Shown: positions 35,638 to 44,405 of the stretch, in pieces
Position numbering within the stretch: the stretch's first letter is position 1
How the letters are laid out: every line of letters starts with the position of its first letter
Source of the DNA: Gammaproteobacteria bacterium
GTDB lineage: Bacteria; Pseudomonadota; Gammaproteobacteria; Pseudomonadales; Azotimanducaceae
Length of the DNA: 64,000 nt
Direction of reading: 5' to 3'
NCBI GenBank assembly: GCA_021773555.1
Contig: JAJFKA010000052.1
Location: 1-64,000 of the forward strand
Made by a program: the position numbers and the translations under genes
The notes under the pieces: generated by a model
What the model was told of the DNA's origin: nothing
Seen by the model: the letters and a program-made list of their open reading frames with translations, nothing else
Databases searched by the model: none

Positions 35638-36075
35638 TCAATCAGGCATGGTTTCACCTGAACCTCCTACGGCCGGGTCAAAGTCTTTGTATTTAGGTAA
35701 GCCATCATGGAAGCTCACGATTTTCTCTGCATAGTTTGTGTGCAACCTTGGTTTGAATTCAAGATCTGGAATCGAAACTGCCATAATGTCGGTTAGCTTG
35801 ATGCCCGGATGTTCATTGAATAATGCGGATCCACAGTCGCAACAAAATCTTCGTAAACTTCCGGTATCACTCGATCGTTTGTACAAGGTGAGTTTATCCT
35901 CGCCGGTCACGATCTGAACCTGGCTGGAATGAAACAGACATCCTCCCATGACCGGTGCGCCGACCCAACGACGACACGATTCGCAGTGGCAATAAGTCAT
36001 CGTAATTGGATCCCCCGTCACATGAAACTGGACTGCGCCACATAAACAACTTCCTCTGCGAATAATGGCTCTCAT
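35638..36075 (-). CDS. GFA (CENP-V) family zinc protein
   Basis: A 145-aa protein: RGSCLCGAVQFH, CHCESCRRWVGAP and FCCDCGSALF give the Cys ligands. Third of the five GFA proteins. The gap downstream (35565-35637) may hold a degenerate attC. Reaction unproven. Confidence 0.87.
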   Translation of the reverse strand: MRAIIRRGSCLCGAVQFHVTGDPITMTYCHCESCRRWVGAPVMGGCLFHSSQVQIVTGEDKLTLYKRSSDTGSLRRFCCDCGSALFNEHPGIKLTDIMAVSIPDLEFKPRLHTNYAEKIVSFHDGLPKYKDFDPAVGGSGETMPD

Positions 36076-36218
36076 TGGATCACTTTAAGACTCGCCAGGC
36101 GAGAGCCCGGCTCTCGAAAGCGCAGTCTCAGGTCGTTAACATCGGTGTAACTATCATGAACTTCGGCCATGCCTGAATTTCCTCCTCATTGACACCTCAC
36201 GAGACTGTTCGTCACTTC

Positions 36219-36788
36219 CTACCACTGACACCATTGCGAGACATGCTTAGACAGACCAACAATTGCCGGAATCGGAAAGTGAACTTCAGTTGGTACCCTC
36301 AAATAGGAGATCAACCGGTTGTGTCCTTCGAGAATAACAAATCTACTCATATCCGGGCATCCGATCAGTATAGGAGGCTCCAGTCCCTGGCCGTTCGACA
36401 CTTTGTCCATAACGCCATTTGGTTCATGCGCAAGATTCCAGATCGAAGCAACTTCCGCAGGCCGCCGGGTATCATACTTCTGCTCGAAGTGATTTCGACA
36501 CGTAAAGGTTCTTGAGTTCAGGTCCTGAAGAGTGAGATCGGTCCAATACCAATCCAACTCCCTTAGGTTCAACCCGTCAAACAGCGCTTCCCGCCCCCGA
36601 TACTCTTCAAAGACCGTGTACAAAGCTTCTGTGTCAGCGGACTCTCCCAGGATTGTCTCCTCTGGCGCGCTCAATCTCGACAGCGTGCGCTTTAACCTTC
36701 CAGCCTCTGTCGGTGAGTCAAGTTCTGCACGCAAAAATGCTCGCAACATTTCTTTCAGGCTGGCTATGCGTCTGGACATTGCGCTCAT
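36219..36788 (-). CDS. Hypothetical protein with ParB/sulfiredoxin-like end
   Basis: About 189 aa from Met 36788 (the longer frame to 36860 overlaps the next gene). A helical N-terminal part (SRRIASLKEMLRAFLRAEL) is followed by a C-terminal stretch RFVILEGHNRLISYLRV that recalls the ParB-N/sulfiredoxin nucleotide-binding motif. Family uncertain. Confidence 0.6.
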   Translation of the reverse strand: MSAMSRRIASLKEMLRAFLRAELDSPTEAGRLKRTLSRLSAPEETILGESADTEALYTVFEEYRGREALFDGLNLRELDWYWTDLTLQDLNSRTFTCRNHFEQKYDTRRPAEVASIWNLAHEPNGVMDKVSNGQGLEPPILIGCPDMSRFVILEGHNRLISYLRVPTEVHFPIPAIVGLSKHVSQWCQW

Positions 36789-36822
36789 ATACACCAGCGA
36801 CAAAGTGCATCGCTTCGCATAC

Positions 36823-37272
36823 CTAGGCTTCGGCCCACAACTCATCGACGTAACTAACAAACCGACGGGTGAATGTATTTCTCATCCTGCTCCAACATTC
36901 TTTCGAAAATGGCATTTCAAAATGACCCGAAATTCTCGACTCGTAAGCGTCCATTATCTCTTCGTCTATTCGCCCGGCCACAAACTGGAGATAAACTTGT
37001 TCAAAAAGCTGGAAGTTTCTCCTCATGAATAGTTGCAGTATATCTTTGTCAGCCGTTGTCAATTCCTGAGGCGGCAAATGACGGATTGAATTAGCCTTTA
37101 AACTCAGTTCACTACTAAAAATATTCGTACTTTGTTCCAGAAGTCTCTGTACTGCCGAGTTTCGGACTTCCGAGGTGTTTTGCCGTATTTGAATCGCCAG
37201 ATAAATAAGGGTGGCCAATACCCCAAGACCGCCGACAAAGTCACCTAAATCCCCAAGCCCGCTTAAGTTCAT
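36823..37272 (-). CDS. MNWEAIG-family protein (divergent copy)
   Basis: A 149-aa protein. The N-terminus MNLSGLGDLGDFVGGLGV leads into a membrane helix LATLIYLAIQIRQNTSEV, then a helical cytoplasmic domain ending VSYVDELW. It shares the (W/G)xxxGxxGEIxGxxxV..YLA.QIRQN layout with the cassette genes at 49974, 52258, 57998 and 62914. Function unknown. The only intact minus-strand copy here. Confidence 0.7.
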   Translation of the reverse strand: MNLSGLGDLGDFVGGLGVLATLIYLAIQIRQNTSEVRNSAVQRLLEQSTNIFSSELSLKANSIRHLPPQELTTADKDILQLFMRRNFQLFEQVYLQFVAGRIDEEIMDAYESRISGHFEMPFSKECWSRMRNTFTRRFVSYVDELWAEA

Positions 37273-37309
37273 GAATTGCCTGCCATTTTAAATTGCGATG
37301 ATCATCATA

Positions 37310-37723
37310 TTATGCGTCTCCATGAGTTTCATGGCCGGGAAGCTCGTCCGGCAACTCAAACCACGGCTGCTTGCTTCTTGTCCAGTATTGACCGTCCGGC
37401 ACCAGCCAGGATACATCGTCAAGCGTGCCTGCCTTGATGCTCATCAGTGCACTGGTGCGATTGTATATCCGCACACCGCAATCAGCACAAAATCCGCAGG
37501 ACTTGGTTCGACCACTGTCCGCTGTTAGCTCGAAGAATTTCAGTGTGCCCGTGGTCAGTTTGAAGGACTCAGGAGAAACCACAAGGCTCATCCCAAAGGC
37601 GCTTCCGGACTGCTGCTGGCAATCTCGACAATGGCAGATATTAAGTTTGTGGGCAGGTCCTTCGAGCACATAGGTGACCGCTCCGCATTGGCACCGTCCC
37701 GAATATGATTCGTGCGGCAGCGT
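37310..37723 (-). CDS. GFA (CENP-V) family zinc protein
   Basis: About 137 aa from Met 37723. SGRCQCGAVTYVLEG, CHCRDCQQQSGSAFG and CGFCADCGVRIY are the GFA Cys motifs in their canonical spacing, and the C-terminal WTRSKQPWFELPDELPGHE is typical of the family. Fourth of five. Confidence 0.88.
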   Translation of the reverse strand, partial: TLPHESYSGRCQCGAVTYVLEGPAHKLNICHCRDCQQQSGSAFGMSLVVSPESFKLTTGTLKFFELTADSGRTKSCGFCADCGVRIYNRTSALMSIKAGTLDDVSWLVPDGQYWTRSKQPWFELPDELPGHETHGDA

Positions 37724-37892
37724 CATGAGGCGTAACACCGGCTCAAGTAAGGAGTCGGCACACAGCCCGCCAAAATCGAAAGCTTCTCGGATAAAGTAGT
37801 CACTAAACTGTTATTCCGTTTGTTGTCGTTCAATTTCGAATTGACTGCAGTTTATCAACAGCAGTCAGCGCGGGTAAATCAAGGCTTGCAAT

Positions 37893-38975
37893 TCAAACTG
37901 GACCCGAACCATGACGGGGGCGGATGAACCTGCTGCAGTCAAGCTCATGGTATGCCTCCAGGATCCAGGAGAGCCGCTCCTTAACCTGCTCGTAGGGCCA
38001 GAGACCCAGGTTGTAGTTAGCCATGTTCAACGTGATCAGGCCGACTATGCAGATTCTGAGGTCCTCGAAGAATTCGGCTTCGCCATAAGGGACTCCGCGC
38101 GCCTCCAGTTCATTCAGGTAGGACTCAATGATCTCGCTACCAAAGCGGGCACGAAACTCTGTGGGCCAGAGAAGAAATATCATGTATCCAATATCCCAGG
38201 CGGGAGGATTGACGCACCACATTTGAAAATCAATCAGCTTTACGATTGATGGATCGAGCTTATCCATCACGAAGTTCCATAGGGCCGCATCACCGTGATT
38301 AACGCACAGATGTTGCTTTCTCCCTGCACGTGCAACGAGAAGTGGCTGAGTAATGGAAAGAATCTCCGTGATTGACTGACGCTCAGTGCTTGACACTCTT
38401 CCGTACCCGACGAACCGGGCGAGCCCTGTCTTCGCCCAGCCAACCGCACTGGACAACAGCTCATCCGTCCAGTGTGGTTTGAAAATGCCCGTGCCGATAT
38501 CCGGATGATCCCACCAGTGCGCGTGTAGTTCCGCCAGTACGCGGGCGGCCGTTTTGTAATGTTCCAGATGTTGTTCAACCGGACCCTGGTAAACTATTTC
38601 ATCGGCGATGTCTTTCTCGAGCAACAGCAGGCCGCAATCAGCACCCTCAAGCCATCTGGTTCCATAGCACTGCGCTATTTGCGGTATCTGTCCCCGCTCA
38701 GCAAGCAGTTTGTAGAAGCGCAATTCTCGCTCTGCGGTCCCGCTGATGTTTTTTCCTGCTTTCAGCACTATCGTGTTCGGGATGGCGCCCTTGGGAGTCG
38801 AGGAAACCGTTAGTTCGAGGAAGAAGGCATTATTACTGGCACCATTTTCCAGAAACGGAAACCTGGCGACCCTTGATTCGAGCAACGACACTGGCGGGGC
38901 ATCGGCGTGCCACTTCAGCATTATTTCATTCAGGGCTTCCGTCGTAACCTGAAGGGCAATCTCATCAAGGGTCAT
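37893..38975 (-). CDS. Aminoglycoside-phosphotransferase-like kinase
   Basis: A 360-aa APH/ecdysteroid-kinase-like (DUF1679/EcKL) protein. The N-lobe contains TIVLKAGKN (Lys), the catalytic loop reads CVNHGDAALWNFVM (HGD..N) and the metal-binding loop LIDFQMW. The acceptor is unknown; the family includes kinases acting on small alcohols. It is the largest ordinary cassette of the array. Confidence 0.8.
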   Translation of the reverse strand: MTLDEIALQVTTEALNEIMLKWHADAPPVSLLESRVARFPFLENGASNNAFFLELTVSSTPKGAIPNTIVLKAGKNISGTAERELRFYKLLAERGQIPQIAQCYGTRWLEGADCGLLLLEKDIADEIVYQGPVEQHLEHYKTAARVLAELHAHWWDHPDIGTGIFKPHWTDELLSSAVGWAKTGLARFVGYGRVSSTERQSITEILSITQPLLVARAGRKQHLCVNHGDAALWNFVMDKLDPSIVKLIDFQMWCVNPPAWDIGYMIFLLWPTEFRARFGSEIIESYLNELEARGVPYGEAEFFEDLRICIVGLITLNMANYNLGLWPYEQVKERLSWILEAYHELDCSRFIRPRHGSGPV

Positions 38976-39004
38976 GGAATGCTCTCAGCGCTGGTAGAAT
39001 ATTT

Positions 39005-39101
39005 CATCTAATTCAGGGTATTGGCTAGACCAGCCCATCGCATCAAATGCATCGCGATCATCTGCGTGTCTCCGCGTTGCAGTTCACGAATTGTCAGACT
39101 C
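39005..39101 (-). repeat. attC-like site
   Basis: Left arm CATCTAATTCAGGG (minus-strand core ATTAGATG); right arm GTTCACGAATTGTCAGAC overlaps the VOC stop. Confidence 0.6.
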
Positions 39102-39468
39102 ATAGCTCAATTAAGTAACCATCCGGGTCTCGTACATAGGCAAACTCGTGGCCGGGGCCATGCGCACCCCTGTTCTCCAGGCTTCCCCCGTATTTCTTCA
39201 CCTCAGCGATCGCCTCATCAAGAGAGACTTCTTTTGCCAGCCTGAACCCGAAGTGCCCTACCCCGCCGTTTTTTCCAGCATTATCCGATTCGCCCGGGTC
39301 TTCATTCAAAGTAATCAGATCTTCGGTTCCCGGAGTATTCAGAAACACCATCTTCGGGCCATCACGAAACATTTCAATCATTCCAAATACGTTCTGATAG
39401 AAGTTAAGCGCCACATCCAGATCGTGAACCACGAGGTGAATGTGTGTCAGCCCGGCCGTTTTGATCAT
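39100..39468 (-). CDS. VOC-family (glyoxalase I-like) protein
   Basis: A 122-aa protein close to the classical pattern: LTHIHLVVHDLDVALNFYQ, then VGHFGFRLA, then YVRDPDGYLIEL with the final Glu. Metal binding is likely. Strong metalloenzyme candidate among the eight VOC proteins. Confidence 0.85.
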   Translation of the reverse strand: MIKTAGLTHIHLVVHDLDVALNFYQNVFGMIEMFRDGPKMVFLNTPGTEDLITLNEDPGESDNAGKNGGVGHFGFRLAKEVSLDEAIAEVKKYGGSLENRGAHGPGHEFAYVRDPDGYLIEL

Positions 39469-39539
39469 TGCGATATTCTCCTTGCGTCTGAGTTCGATAG
39501 CAGATGAGAGGGTCTGCTCGACTACATTCGTCCTTCAAG

Positions 39540-39668
39540 ACAACACCTCTGGATTGCCAGATAGAAGAGCGCTGCAAGATCAGGCATCGCTACCGGGAAT
39601 CTTAACCAGAGAGGTGCACTGTGGTCAGACCAGGATGTCCCTTCGCGTTGAACGAATTCAATTGCACG
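39540..39668 (-). repeat. attC-like site
   Basis: Right arm ACGAATTCAATTGCACGTTA next to the stop of the gene at 39669; left arm AAGACAACACCTCTGG is degenerate. Confidence 0.5.
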
Positions 39669-40046
39669 TTAAACATCCTCTTTCGCAGCGACAAGCTCAA
39701 TCAATACTACATCAGCCAGCGCGTTTTGAAAGTCACCTTCGTCTATGCTTCCGTCCGATCTAACCGCAATGGCGTGGTACACAGCGTCCTGGGGGTAGCT
39801 CGACAGGCAATTCCTTAACGCACCCCCCACTCTTTCCGGATCATCGATTATTACACTGGACTTGTAAGCGGATTCAACGCCTTTCAAGAGGAGCGTCACT
39901 TCTCCGGCAGCTGCAACGCTTCGCCACCATTTACCTGATTTGGAAGTGAAACACTGGATGATGCCATCTGTTTCGATATAACGAACGGGCGTTTCATATC
40001 CGGCCTCTAAATCCGATAACCAATAGGTTACTGCTCCACAATCCAT
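39669..40046 (-). CDS. PNPOx-like (deazaflavin nitroreductase-type) protein
   Basis: A 125-aa protein resembling split-barrel flavin-binding proteins: TPVRYIETDGIIQCFTS, then KWWRSVAAAGEVTLLLKG. The N-terminus is short compared with deazaflavin-dependent nitroreductases (usually 130-150 aa). Function uncertain. The 165 bp to the next gene hold a small hairpin (ACCCTG/CAGGGT, 40185-40202) but no attC. Confidence 0.6.
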   Translation of the reverse strand: MDCGAVTYWLSDLEAGYETPVRYIETDGIIQCFTSKSGKWWRSVAAAGEVTLLLKGVESAYKSSVIIDDPERVGGALRNCLSSYPQDAVYHAIAVRSDGSIDEGDFQNALADVVLIELVAAKEDV

Positions 40047-40211
40047 GCACAGGCGAACGCAATAGTAATTTGACGATATAGTTAATTACTTTGAACAGTG
40101 GCTCAGGAATCTTCATAGAACTCTAATTCGAGCATCGTATTTGTTCTAGCTATGTTGTATTTTCGTTTTCTTTCGACACTTTACACCCTGGATTAACAGG
40201 GTCCCCAGCGT

Positions 40212-40577
40212 CTACTGTTCAAAATGGCATACGACTTCGACATTGTTACCGTCGGGGTCGCACACAAAAGCACCGTAATAGGTGGGATGATACTCGCTCC
40301 TAAAGCCAGGGGCTCCATTATCAGCTCCACCCGCCTCAATTGCTGCGTCGTAAAACGCATCGACCACACCATGACTGCTGCACCCGAAGGCCACATGGAT
40401 CGGTCCACTTCTCGGGCCTTCTTTTATCCAGAAGTTCGGTTTTCCATCTCGCCCAAAGCCAAGGCCCGATATCTCATGGTCCATTAAAATCCCGTATCCA
40501 AGTGGTTCCAGTGCTTTCTCGTAGAAGGCTTTGCTTGTCCCTCGATCTGCAACCTTGATACTCAAATGGTCGATCAT
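40212..40577 (-). CDS. VOC-family protein
   Basis: A 121-aa protein from Met 40577 (MIDHLSIKVADRGTSKAFYE), with the metal His in the first strand, HVAFGC as a second ligand strand and FVCDPDGNNVEVVCH with the final Glu. The upstream attC core ends just before this start, against the longer frame to 40601. Confidence 0.83.
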   Translation of the reverse strand: MIDHLSIKVADRGTSKAFYEKALEPLGYGILMDHEISGLGFGRDGKPNFWIKEGPRSGPIHVAFGCSSHGVVDAFYDAAIEAGGADNGAPGFRSEYHPTYYGAFVCDPDGNNVEVVCHFEQ

Positions 40578-40587
40578 AGACTCTCCT

Positions 40588-40645
40588 GGGTTAGCGCCCA
40601 TTGGGCTGACGTGAACAGAAACGATCTCAACTTCGTGTTAGACCT
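40588..40645 (-). repeat. attC site, short and well kept
   Basis: About 58 bp. Minus strand begins GTCTAACACGAAGTTGAG (RYYYAAC exact) and ends GCGCTAACCC; the inner arms pair around GTCAGCCC. One of the clearest sites. Confidence 0.82.
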
Positions 40646-40671
40646 CATCCCATCGATACACAACAAATATT

Positions 40672-41187
40672 TCACTCGAGTTCAGCAAGGGTCTTCGCCC
40701 ACCTGGACATCGGGTCTGCAGCGTGCATATTCGCATACCTATCGAATAGTTTTATGGTCTCAGCTCGCAACACTCCCGAGGTGATTTTCGGGAGTATGTA
40801 TCCTGGCAAATCCTCTTCCTTGCGAGTCCAGCTTTTAGCCAATCGAACCGCACCGTCAGCAGGAGATTCCAGGCTATATACTAACTCCCCAAGAAAGAAG
40901 GACATACAGGCACCCATGCACATGAGACACGGTTCAAGGTTCGAATATAGCGTGGCTGTTCTACGCTCCTCTAAACTTAGCCCAAGCTTCTCAGCCTCCT
41001 GGAGCGCTGCCAATTCGGCATGAACTAAGAAACGTCGATCGCGCCGTTCCGACGTAGACGTCCTTACGACGATCGATTCTTTTACCACGACGATAGAAGC
41101 AATTGGCAGCTCGCCCGATACCAGCGCCTCTTTGGCCAATGATAAGACCTCTGCCATAAACTCATGGTGTCCCGCTAGAGTGGTCAC
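40672..41187 (-). CDS. Nucleoside/tRNA-adenosine deaminase-like protein
   Basis: A 171-aa CDA-fold zinc deaminase: HAELAAL (zinc His and catalytic Glu) and EPCLMCMGAC (PCxxC zinc Cys). It resembles guanine deaminase/TadA-type enzymes, but the substrate-defining C-terminus is unlike TadA. MTTLAGHHEF.. is the start because the first helix is part of the fold. Confidence 0.78.
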   Translation of the reverse strand: MTTLAGHHEFMAEVLSLAKEALVSGELPIASIVVVKESIVVRTSTSERRDRRFLVHAELAALQEAEKLGLSLEERRTATLYSNLEPCLMCMGACMSFFLGELVYSLESPADGAVRLAKSWTRKEEDLPGYILPKITSGVLRAETIKLFDRYANMHAADPMSRWAKTLAELE

Positions 41188-41217
41188 GTGGCGCCTGGAC
41201 TTTTCTGCATCATGGAT
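41170..41217 (-). repeat. Possible attC remnant
   Basis: Right arm CTGGACTTTTCTGCATCATGG is attC-like but the left arm would fall inside the deaminase N-terminus; probably a truncated site. Confidence 0.35.
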
Positions 41218-41421
41218 TCAAAAAGTCTCATCACCTCGCACCCATTGCACGAAGTTGTGCGGCTGATTGCAGGTGAATGCAATCTGCGTTCCCAGAGGAA
41301 GCATATCTTCAACCAGTCGAAGCCCCAAAAAGTCATCTCCATCAAAGTGTGACGAAGCCTGGTCGATCAACAGGGCGAGTGTATTGAGTCTCGTATCGAA
41401 CAGTTTAGTTATTTTTTTCAT
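41218..41421 (-). pseudogene. Truncated DUF1993 gene
   Basis: 67 aa matching the N-terminal part of DUF1993: LNTLALLIDQASSH, then LGLRLVEDMLPLGTQIAFTCNQ. Complete members are about 165-170 aa. The frame stops next to an attC-like remnant, so the 3' part was probably replaced by recombination. Confidence 0.55.
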
Positions 41422-41444
41422 CTACTATCCTGCGGAATTTTGAA

Positions 41445-41549
41445 ACACTATACCCAGCGAAACGATCGCGCTGGCTTGAGTGTGCCCGCCACCAGGCAAG
41501 GTGTGAACCCGAGTGAACGATCGCGAGTACTTGAACGGCGCGTTACGCA
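41445..41549 (-). repeat. attC-like site
   Basis: Right arm GTACTTGAACGGCGCGTTAC spans the VOC stop; left arm CTATACCCAGCGAAACGATC. Inner arms share the 8-mer CGATCGCG, giving a strong hairpin. Confidence 0.65.
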
Positions 41550-41920
41550 TCGGTGTCCACTGGTTCAAAAAGTTCTATCACGTTTCCGGAAGGGTCTTCG
41601 CATAAGATCTGCGTGCCGCCTGGACCTTTAACCAGGTCATTACGAAACTGGACGCCTGCCGCCTTCAACTCAGGCACCAACGATTCTATATCCTTGACGG
41701 TAAGCACAAAGCGTGCCCAACCTCCGGGGGTGGGTTGTGCGCCATTCGGCATTGGCCTGGATGCCGATGCTTTTGGACCGGCAACCCACAAACGCAGGTC
41801 TCCGTTCACCAGGATCGCCATTGCCGGACCGAATTGTTGTTCGAGTGAGAAATCAAGCTTCGATGTATAGAATTCGATCGCCTCCTCCACATCGTTAACA
41901 ATGTATCTCACCTGAGCCAT
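41543..41920 (-). CDS. VOC-family protein
   Basis: A 125-aa protein: VRYIVNDVEEAIEFYTSKLDF, then GPAMAILVNGDLRLWV, RFVLTVKDIESLV and ILCEDPSGNVIELFEP. The first ligand His is replaced (VRYIV), so metal chemistry is doubtful. It could be a binding protein of the bleomycin-resistance type. Confidence 0.83.
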   Translation of the reverse strand: MAQVRYIVNDVEEAIEFYTSKLDFSLEQQFGPAMAILVNGDLRLWVAGPKASASRPMPNGAQPTPGGWARFVLTVKDIESLVPELKAAGVQFRNDLVKGPGGTQILCEDPSGNVIELFEPVDTDA

Positions 41921-42073
41921 TGGTTCTCACTCATCCACTTGTAAAGTAAATCGGCATGCTGGCTTCCCACGGTGCCAGGTCTCTTTCGTGGCTTCGTAAA
42001 GCCAGGACCACAATAATCTTTCACACCAAACAATCGAGAGGTCAGACCTATGGAAAACATTAACACAAAATTT

Positions 42074-42092
42074 CCAACCGTTGTTCGGTTGG
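42074..42092. terminator. Small hairpin in an empty stretch
   Basis: CCAACCG-TTGTT-CGGTTGG, a perfect 7-bp stem with a 5-nt loop, between the VOC genes at 41543 and 42186. No T-run follows, so termination is uncertain; it may be part of a long attC. Confidence 0.3.
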
Positions 42093-42154
42093 CAGCGAAC
42101 TTGTGCCAGCAACTTTCATGGCAGGTTGCAACGCCCGAATGAAGCCAATGGGCG

Positions 42155-42182
42155 ATAACTTAAACCTGATGTTCTGCGGCTT
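42155..42182 (-). repeat. attC right arm
   Basis: GATAACTTAAACCTGATGTTCTGC next to the VOC stop at 42186. The left arm, expected near 41940, is degenerate. Confidence 0.45.
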
Positions 42183-42185
42183 CAT

Positions 42186-42557
42186 CTATTCCTTGATTAA
42201 GCAGAATCCATGGCCAAACGGGTCGACGCAATAGGCTATCGCGCCCCAGTCCCCAGATTCTTTCCCTTCAACCTTACCACCAAGTTCGAGCACCAGGGCT
42301 GCAGCCTTTTCGACATCATCCACTCCGAAATCGAGGTGCACTGGCGTCCAGTGCCGCTCAAACTTGCGAGGGGAATCCGAAGTGGTTGAAGATTGAGAAC
42401 CGGGCTCTCGCTTCAAAAGATAGACATCTGCGTTACCGGCCGATAACACACACATGTTTCCCTGGTCTCTGAGCCTGGCGCAACCGAGTGCCTCGCAATA
42501 GAATTTCTCCCCTTGCTGGAGGTCGGGTACATCAATGCTGATGGATACCTGAGTCAT
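42186..42557 (-). CDS. VOC-family protein
   Basis: A 123-aa protein with VSISIDVPDLQQGEKFYCEALG, a central VHLDFGVDDVEKAAALV strand-helix and YCVDPFGHGFCLIKE with the final Glu. Belongs to the AraC-associated/PhnB-like VOC group. The 200 bp upstream show only a weak attC. Confidence 0.82.
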   Translation of the reverse strand: MTQVSISIDVPDLQQGEKFYCEALGCARLRDQGNMCVLSAGNADVYLLKREPGSQSSTTSDSPRKFERHWTPVHLDFGVDDVEKAAALVLELGGKVEGKESGDWGAIAYCVDPFGHGFCLIKE

Positions 42558-42758
42558 GACACAAAATCCCGCAATAATAGCTGTGCCAAAGCATCGACAA
42601 TTGTTCGGGTGTCCGTCGGGAATGAACTAATTAGCATGTTGAGTTGAGCTCCTGTGTTTTACGCCATAATAAGTAGTGGCTGGAGTACCACAAGTTCCCA
42701 GACCAGCCAGATTCATCGGCCACGATCGACGGGCTTTAACACTCAATGCGCCTAAAGT

Positions 42759-43262
42759 TTAATCCCATGAGTCAGGGCCACTATTTGTGTTTGGCAGTAG
42801 TCTGATAAGCAGCAACGCTGTTTGCGACAGCACAAGCGAAATTGACGCAATGTAGAGCCCCGACCAGACCTGACGAAAGAATCCAAGCGCAATTATCAGG
42901 AGCATTCCGATGATAGTTATACCGAAGCCAATAGAGACGATGATATTGAACCACCTATGGGTTTTAAAATCTGCAGCGAACGAAACATTCTGCTTGAAGG
43001 CGTGATTACCCAACAACGTAATCGGAACCCATAGCAACAAATAGCAAATACTCGAGACTCGAAATGCAGCGTGTTCATCCAGGCCAAAACCCATACCAAT
43101 AACCGGGACGATGGACATAAACATAACAATTAGACCAAAGATCACGACCGCCCTTAGCAGGTACGACTCAGTAGGTGATTTCACAGAGGTCGATGCGATA
43201 AGCGCTGCAAAACCCACAAAGATCCCTCCTATTTCGGCGAAGACCAGCAAATCATAGTTCAT
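42759..43262 (-). CDS. Multi-pass membrane protein, AEI-GFSG family copy 1
   Basis: About 167 aa from Met 43262. Five or six membrane helices; the first reads YDLLVFAEIGGIFVGFAALIAS. Three other cassette proteins (45731, 47116, 48214) share this AE(I/V/L)xxxxxG(F)SG-like first helix and total length. No characterised homologue recognised. Confidence 0.68.
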   Translation of the reverse strand: MNYDLLVFAEIGGIFVGFAALIASTSVKSPTESYLLRAVVIFGLIVMFMSIVPVIGMGFGLDEHAAFRVSSICYLLLWVPITLLGNHAFKQNVSFAADFKTHRWFNIIVSIGFGITIIGMLLIIALGFFRQVWSGLYIASISLVLSQTALLLIRLLPNTNSGPDSWD

Positions 43263-43275
43263 GGCTCCGCACCTC

Positions 43276-43377
43276 GTGCATAACACCACGGCCTGCTGTT
43301 AGAAGATTCTGGTGCGGAGCTTGCGAAATCAAACCGGGCGAAAGGTGTTCTGTTTTGTTTCGAGTTCCGGTTATGCG
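43276..43377 (-). repeat. attC site
   Basis: Minus strand begins ACGCATAACCGGAACTCGAA at the luciferase-like stop and ends GGTGTTATGCAC before the membrane-protein start. Confidence 0.75.
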
Positions 43378-43704
43378 TCATTTTGATGGTTCCTCCACGA
43401 GGAGTTTGACCAATCCAACTATACGATCTAAATCGGGCGACTTGTTGAATCGAATCTCGATGAACTGGGAATTCGCTTTCCGGTTCGGGTGAGTAACTGA
43501 ATCCGGATAGTAGTTGAGTCTCTGCTGTTGAATTAGCCGTTTCCCCAGGCGGAGATCTAGCTCGTTAAAGTTGTGGAAATGGCCAATCTCCTTGCCCCTA
43601 AAATGAACGGTCGAGAATCCATCATCGCGTTCCGGCCACGGCTTGTGCGTGACACCTGGGATCATTTCCAATCGCTTCACGAGTTCTGACTTCAGTTTTG
43701 CCAT
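43378..43704 (-). CDS. Luciferase-domain (DUF5519) protein
   Basis: A 108-aa protein from Met 43704 (the frame opens at 43773 inside the attC). VHFRGKEIGHFHNFNELDLRLGKRL and a closing FIEIRFNKSPDLDRIVGLV match the family found fused or alone in bacteria and fungi. Function unknown despite the domain name. Confidence 0.75.
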   Translation of the reverse strand: MAKLKSELVKRLEMIPGVTHKPWPERDDGFSTVHFRGKEIGHFHNFNELDLRLGKRLIQQQRLNYYPDSVTHPNRKANSQFIEIRFNKSPDLDRIVGLVKLLVEEPSK

Positions 43705-43813
43705 TAACTGGTCCTTATGGCAGCACAAAACCGGATACGATTTATAGGCAGTTTGCGGTATTTGCAGAGCCAACGCGCAACATGTTCCCTGGCCAGTTCA
43801 ATATCGTGTTATG
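43705..43813 (-). repeat. attC-like site
   Basis: Minus strand begins CACATAACACGATATTGAAC across the kinase stop; the left arm near 43705 is partly lost. Confidence 0.65.
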
Positions 43814-44354
43814 TGTGAGGTTTACTAAGTTGGGCCTCATCAATGTGCGCCAGCAAGTTCGCAACTGTCTCGTCAGGCGTAAGGTCGGTGCTATCCAGCC
43901 AATACCCGAGGCGTTCAGTGCTGTTGCGAAGTACATCATCCAATTGCTGTGGTGTAAAGCCAAGGTATCCCTTCTTGGATCGAGAAGCTTCCCGTTGTGA
44001 TACAGAATCTACCTGCGGGCACAGCACAAACAGGTAATCCGTTGATCGCAGCCTATTGGCAAATTTGGAAAGGTACTCGCCGAGGATTACATCCTGGTAG
44101 ATTACGGCAAACCCTTCCTCTGCGTATCGCAACGCTGTCGCCACGCCAAGATCATATCTCAACTCCAGTTGCCGAATAGCTTCTTCACCAGGACTATTCG
44201 TCATTTCCGCACGACCGGCAACAACCATTTTCCTAAAGACATCTCCACGCAGATGTACACTTTTGTCCAGGCGCTCAGCGAATAACGCAGCGATCGTCGA
44301 TTTTCCTGAGGCCATTATGCCCGTCAACAGGACGATTCTTCCGGCGAGATTCAT
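43809..44354 (-). CDS. P-loop kinase (chloramphenicol phosphotransferase/zeta-toxin-like)
   Basis: A 181-aa protein: Walker A LLTGIMASGKST at residues 9-20, HLRGDVFRKM with the conserved Asp, then GFAVIYQDVI and a lid region. It resembles small AAA_33/chloramphenicol-3-O-phosphotransferase kinases. No antitoxin gene adjoins, so a zeta toxin is less likely. Confidence 0.78.
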   Translation of the reverse strand: MNLAGRIVLLTGIMASGKSTIAALFAERLDKSVHLRGDVFRKMVVAGRAEMTNSPGEEAIRQLELRYDLGVATALRYAEEGFAVIYQDVILGEYLSKFANRLRSTDYLFVLCPQVDSVSQREASRSKKGYLGFTPQQLDDVLRNSTERLGYWLDSTDLTPDETVANLLAHIDEAQLSKPHT

Positions 44355-44405
44355 TGTTCTAAACCACTCAAACCGCAGCCCAACCGATGGCGCCCGAATC
44401 GGCGA

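Noticed and set aside
40185-40202. Hairpin ACCCTG/CAGGGT after the VOC gene as a terminator
   Set aside because: Only a 6-bp stem and no clear T-run on the transcribed strand.
42050-42142. A 30-aa plus-strand ORF between VOC genes
   Set aside because: It lies on a hairpin and probable long attC, without a ribosome site; short and unsupported.
43809-44354. Zeta-type toxin of a toxin-antitoxin pair
   Set aside because: The P-loop kinase lacks an adjacent small antitoxin gene and fits the small-molecule kinase group equally well.
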